Below are positions 56,701-62,700 of a stretch of DNA of 64,000 bases, piece by piece. The notes below the pieces were generated by a model. That model searched no databases, had not been told where the DNA came from, and saw nothing but the letters and a program-made list of their open reading frames with translations. Source of the stretch: Amoebophrya sp. A120 (Eukaryota; Sar; Dinophyceae; Syndiniales; Amoebophryaceae); NCBI GenBank assembly GCA_905178155.1, contig CAJINV010000012.1:1368492-1432491 (forward strand). Direction: 5' to 3'. The translations under genes and the position numbers were made by a program. The first letter of the stretch is position 1; each line of letters opens with the position of its first letter.

Positions 56701-59700
56701 GACATCCATTCCGGCTTGGTTCTACCCTCAGCTGCGCAGAACAATGGCAGCGGGAAGCAAGGGGGTGCATCTAAAAAGGGCAAGAGCGGCGCGACAAAGT
56801 CCGCTGCTTCCGCATCAAAATCAACAACTGCTGCTAGTACTACCTCTCTACGCGAGCAGGTGAAACAGTTTTACACTGCTCTATCAGCCTGGGACAATCG
56901 GATGAGAAACGCGATTCTCACGTTGTCGGCGTTTGAACACCCAATGGAGGAGGGCATCAGCGGTGGCAGAGGTCTTGAACGACCGGAATCGCTGCCCTCG
57001 TTTTACGCTAGGGAAGCTTCCGCAAAAATGGGAGACCACGAAGCCCCCAGCAGGAGCTTTCATTCCTTTGGCGCACAGTTTCGGGCGATTGCTAATTTCT
57101 ACAGATTTGAGCAGCCACGATTACTCGAGGAAACCGCGAAGAAACTTACCGAGGAGGTTCTACTTCCGCTTGAAACGTTGGTACAGCACTGGGCAGAGGA
57201 AGTAGAGGCCGCGGCACAGCAACTTGGCGGAGACGCAGCTGCGGCTGGTGAACAGAAAGCTTCCATTCGGGCGTTGGACACTGAACCTTTGGAGGTAGAG
57301 GCAGCTGCATCAGTGCCAGAAGTGACAGTTGTAACGCCACCCGGCGCAGTTCCTGTAGCTGTTACCATCGACAAGTCGGCGTTGCAGGCGACGTCTGCAT
57401 TGACCGTAACAAATGTGGAACCCATAGTTGGGGCCACTACAAAGGGCAGAAGTAAACAAGCTGCAGCAGCAAAAAAAGATGCTCTTCCGACAGGAGAAAA
57501 GCCACCCTCGCAAGAACTACCCGCCTCAGCACAACATCCTGTCAACCCGCCGACGGCGGTACAAGTGAAGCGCTGGGCCGGAGGTCCGGGCAGCAGTCCT
57601 CCTCCCGGTGCTGCTGTTAAGAAAGACTACCACGAGATTCCCAATCCCGTAGCTTCCGGCATTGCACAGACCACTGCGGCCGCAACGACCTACTACGCTC
57701 CTGCACCACCGGAAGCAGCAGCTGCAATTGACCAGGTCGTACACGGGACGAGCGCAGAAGTAGTGCGTCTTTCAGCAACTCCTGCACCACCTCCGTTCAT
57801 ACCGGAAGATTTAGATCAGGAGAAGTCTCTCCTGCTTCCCGGGATATTCGGCTACAAGCCCGAGCTTTTTTCCGCTGCAGTGGCGTCTTTACCCCTTCCG
57901 AATTCGGTCCCTCATTTGCAGGATCTGCAGAACCGAGGGAAAAATGGGGTGAGCGAGGCGTCTCTCAACCCACCTCTTCCGCATCCTGCGCAAGAGCCTC
58001 CTGAAAGTGACGCTGTTCCAACGGAAGCACAAGCGGTTTCTGAAACCGAAATCGCAAATTTTGACAAGCAAGCGGAACTCTTTCTCAGCGAAGGCCTACT
58101 CACCCAAGACCGCCTGCGGGAAATGAAGCAGGCCGAAGAGAGAGTCCGATTTTTCCTGTACGAAGCCTTGCTGCAGATCTTTTTGGAAAACGGGCCCAGC
58201 ATCTTCGGCGAGGTGAAAGTAAAAACGTCTAGAAATAACAGCAAAAGTGAGGAAGATCCTTTGCATGGAACAAGCAGAGGCGGAAGGAACCCATCCTCGT
58301 CTTCTTCTTTTGCGATTACCAGTAATCAATTTTTGGCCAAGCTTGTCGCAGAGGCACAGAAACTGGACGCGGTGCTTGGGACTTTGGTCAACGCAGTGAC
58401 CGAGGCGAAGAAGAAGTTACTAGCAGGAACTAATATCAAACAACAACAGCAGCAGAAATCCTTCCTGAAGACGACCAGTGGCAGACAGGTGAGCAGCCAA
58501 GGACCACCGGGAACAAATAACCTGCATTCCGGCTCGGTGGCTGTTCTACCGACAAAGGCCGACCCCTACGCACCGGCATACATTCAAATTGGTGCTGCAA
58601 GTACAACAATTCCTCCAGGTGCACAACAACACAATTCATCCCCTTTGCAAAAAGATCAATCAAACCCCGATTCCCACCTGGACGAAACGGAGTCTTCCAA
58701 CATCCAAGAACTGGAGAAGCAAACGTCCCTCTTTCTTCTCCGCGCTCGGAAACTCCAGGAGCAAATTGTGCACGAGTTGCAGAAGCGAATTTTGTTGATT
58801 CCACAAGGGTCGTTATACCAGAACACCGCCGTGGCGCTCGATGTGGATTTGGACTTCAAATTATACATCCGGGACAACTTCTGCATCTCCTACTTGCACA
58901 AGCAAATACTGGAGAAGATGCAGAACAATTCGCAGTTATTCCGTGTCCCGCCGCAAACACCCCAGCAAATCAACCACATGAGCATCAGCAGCGTCGAAGT
59001 GCTGCTCTCTAGTAGTGCACGACCGGATGATCTACGACATGAGGTGCGTAGTGCGGATAATACAGCAGCAACACCTTTTTCATCTCCTCAGCCTGTCAGG
59101 ATTGATCTCGTGCTGCAGTCTTTGCAGGAGGTGAACGTGCCTTCATCTTCTTCGGCACCTAGCAGTAGTTTATCCGCAGGGGTTCCAGGAGGAGGACATC
59201 ACCTCGGCGCGGGCGCCACCTCCGGCACTATTGCAACGGCATTTGCACAATATGCGAAGAAAAATAAAGTGTTACAGTTACACATTGTGTTGCGAAACAA
59301 GCAAGACAGGCAACCTTTGCCATGCAGGAAATGCTTGGCAGCCTCATTTCATTCGTGTTTTCCCTTATAGTCTGCGCATCACAGGTTTGCTTTGGAATGT
59401 CGAGCAACTTTGATGTAGCAACTCCAACAAATGTGTAACTGTAACACTTTTTTCGTGGGATACACAACCACCTTTGTCTACTACGGTTCCGGACTACGTT
59501 TTGTTGGAAGAGCAGCGTCGGGTTTCACTTGATGGGAGCAGGAGGAGCACCGGCGAGGCGCGGGAAGTAGATTCGTCTGCGCTAGGTTTGGACGTCGAGG
59601 ACCAGAGCGGTCTCGAGCAGGGCAGCTCGTCTTCGGTAGTTCGTGACGGCTTCTTCGGGACTACTTCTTTCTTCATGCCCGCGTGGTGGTCCTCCGGTCC

Positions 59701-62700
59701 TAAAGGCCGGACGCCGGCTCGGCGGTGGGGTACAGCAGCAGGCGCAAGTATTGTTCCCACTACTGTCCTCGAGGAGATCTTCGGCGCCGCTTGTCGAGGC
59801 TCTGCTAGTGAAGTACTAAATGTGGATGATTTAAAGAAAGCATTTGAACTTGCACACTTAGGAGCGCAGTCGGCAAGTAGTGTTCTGAACGTTGATATGA
59901 ACAAATCGCGAAGTGCCGCCGCTGGGTCTGCTGCATCCCATGGCTCTTCTTCCCACCAGCAGCTGCGCCACATTTCCTCCTCCGCCAGTCTGAGCACCGC
60001 CGCGAGCAGTAACAACGTGGAGCTATTTCAGCTGTGGGCGGTGCGAGACGAGACAAGCGGGGCAGGCTGCGAGGAGCACATCTCAAAGGAGGGGAAGATT
60101 CATTTCTCTAGTACCGCTGCTACTGGTACCACGCTTGTTTCAGGGATAAAACCGAGCCAGGTGTTGTCTCCCGCACAAGCGGCCGAAGCTCTGGCTGGAC
60201 CACCTCGTATCTCTCCGGTGAAGCTGTTGCACAATACAGAGAGTGCCACTCCTAGCGAATGTGGACAAAGCAAAGCTGCTATACAGGACCAGCAAAGAGA
60301 TTTGCACGTTGTGGATCGCGACCGGCTGCTGAAAACGCTACTCGACCAGATGCCAAAGATCACCCGGGAACTCATCCGCCTAATCAAGCGATGGTTCAAA
60401 ACCCGCATCTATTGTGAGGAAAAATCCCCCCTCCCCATATCGAAAACGTACGTAGCAGAAAATTTGCAATGCTGATTTGCGACCACAAATCATCTCTGTC
60501 TTGCAAGAAGGCAACTCCACAGGCTCCGCCGCTTTATGCAGGCGATTTGTGACGCTGTTGGGCCTACAGCGCAGACGTTTCTCATGCTAAGAGCCTAGCC
60601 CGAAACCTCTCGGCTCAGGCTTGGTATGGGCCTGCAGTCCTCTCCAGCAAGACAAATCTGATCTCTGTACGCAAATCCAGCGCCACAAACTTCGTTTTGA
60701 TATGGGGTGGGGGATTTTTCATTTTGATAGCATCAAGCTCGTCGGCAGCAGTCGCAGCGGAGGCTTGAACTCGGTTACACTGACAATCCTGGCGTTGAAG
60801 TTCCTTTTTGACTGGAACATCGACGTGTTTGCGATTGAAAAGAAAGTGGAAGAAGGTAGTAGCTGTCGGACTGGTAGTTGTACAACATCAGCGGGAGGTC
60901 TTGTAAATGCGCCAGTTGCAGCAGCAGCAGTACCTCCAGCACTAGGACATCAAGCTCAAGGGCAGCCTCTATCAGGCAACGCGGAGGATGAGATCATGAA
61001 GCCGAAAAGTAGAAGATTTTTCCATCTCGAAGTCCTTCGTCTCTTTTTCAAGTTTTTGCAGTATCTGTGCGAATTTTATGAAAACGCAGTGACACCTCGC
61101 CCAGGAGGAGTAGAGCAACATGCAGTGGAAAAACCGGCGGACTTTTCACCTAGCGGAGGAGTTACCAGTGGTGCAGCGAGTACGGAAACAATGCCTAGTA
61201 ACAACATCGTGCACATGCACAGGCTGGTGCTGAAGGATAGTAGTCACGTCGAAGGAGCCAATGCCAAAGAAGACCCTCAGGACCCCCGCCGCGATGATCC
61301 GATGTCGCCGTCAATGGGCGGGTTTCCTGCGTCGGAGCAAGAACGCATCATCAAAAACAACCTCCCCTACCATTTCGAGCACTCCCCGCTCCCGGTCGAC
61401 GATGCGAGTCTGTTGAACGAGAATATGCTCTTTTTCCTGCAGGACCCGGGAGTCGATTTTGAGAAGGAAGAGCAGATGAAGAGCATCGCATTAGGGGATT
61501 TTGTAGAGGAGTTGGCGACTGGAACTGGAACTGCTTCTGGGCAACAGCAGCAACACCAGCAGCTTCGCCGTGGAGTGGTCACGAAGATTATCAAACGCAA
61601 ATATGTCTGGGTCTGGAAGGATGCAAGGTCTGTCATGCACATTTTGCATGACTCCTGACGTCTGTGATGCATGCCACAGCATCACAGATTTTGTGAGGTC
61701 TCCCTGATGCCTATACCGCATTAGAAATGCCCTCTCGCTGTGGCAAAAACTGGACCTCTTTTACTGTTCATGCAATACAGATTTTCAGAGTATCCAAATG
61801 CAGCATCACAAGTTGCAACCTTCCAGACGCAGACATATTTGCAATGCATAAAGATTGTGTTGCAGCAGTCCGATGTCAATCACGACGGCCTAGACGGTAT
61901 CGTATTTAAAAACGTCCCCACCACATAGTTGTAATGCAAATCTGCATGCTGAAAATGTTTCTCATGCAGAGCCCCATGAGAAGCGTTTTCTAGTCGTGTT
62001 TTGCGGTTTGTCATGCTCCAATCAGCATGACATACTAGATCTGTGATGCTGCTCCTCAACTAGCTCAAACAGCAGTACACCACGAGTTGAAATTTGTCAT
62101 GCGAAACAGCCAAAACTTGTGGATTTGTCTAGCCGATTCCCCATCTTGACTATGTGGTGGGGACGTTTTTACATGGGATAGACGGCACCAGCTCTTTCTA
62201 CGGAGCTGGAGCAGGCGGGGTCACGAATTTCATTTCGCCACAAGGGGGATCATTATACGGTAGCGGCGGGATGATGAATTCCACCGGTTTATTGTCTGGA
62301 CTTTCTGCGCAAGGAGCGGCCCATGCTGCAAGCGGTAATAATAACCGTATCATCCAGATCACGCAGCCGGATTTTTTAGATAAGATTTATCAAAAGGAAA
62401 AATCCCCCCACCCCATATCGAAAACGAAATTTGTGATGCTGTATTTGAGTACACAAAACGAGTTGTAATGCTAGAAGCCCAAGAGCCGCAGGCGTGGCCT
62501 CGTTTGCAGGCAATTTGTCATGCTGTTTCCCACTTCCAGCTGCCTCCTGTCATGCTGAAGATGCAAAGCCATCCCACGCCACCCTGCACGACAGTCCGCA
62601 TCTTTTCCCTTCTAGCATGACAAGCTGATTTGTGACCACAAATCTGCATCACAGATTTCCGTTTCGATATGGGGAGGGGGGATTTTTCTTCTTGATAAGA

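Noticed and set aside
61865-61910. EF-hand-like DVNHDGLDG loop
   Set aside because: Only a partial loop at an introner junction. The helix partners and the glutamate at position 12 are absent.
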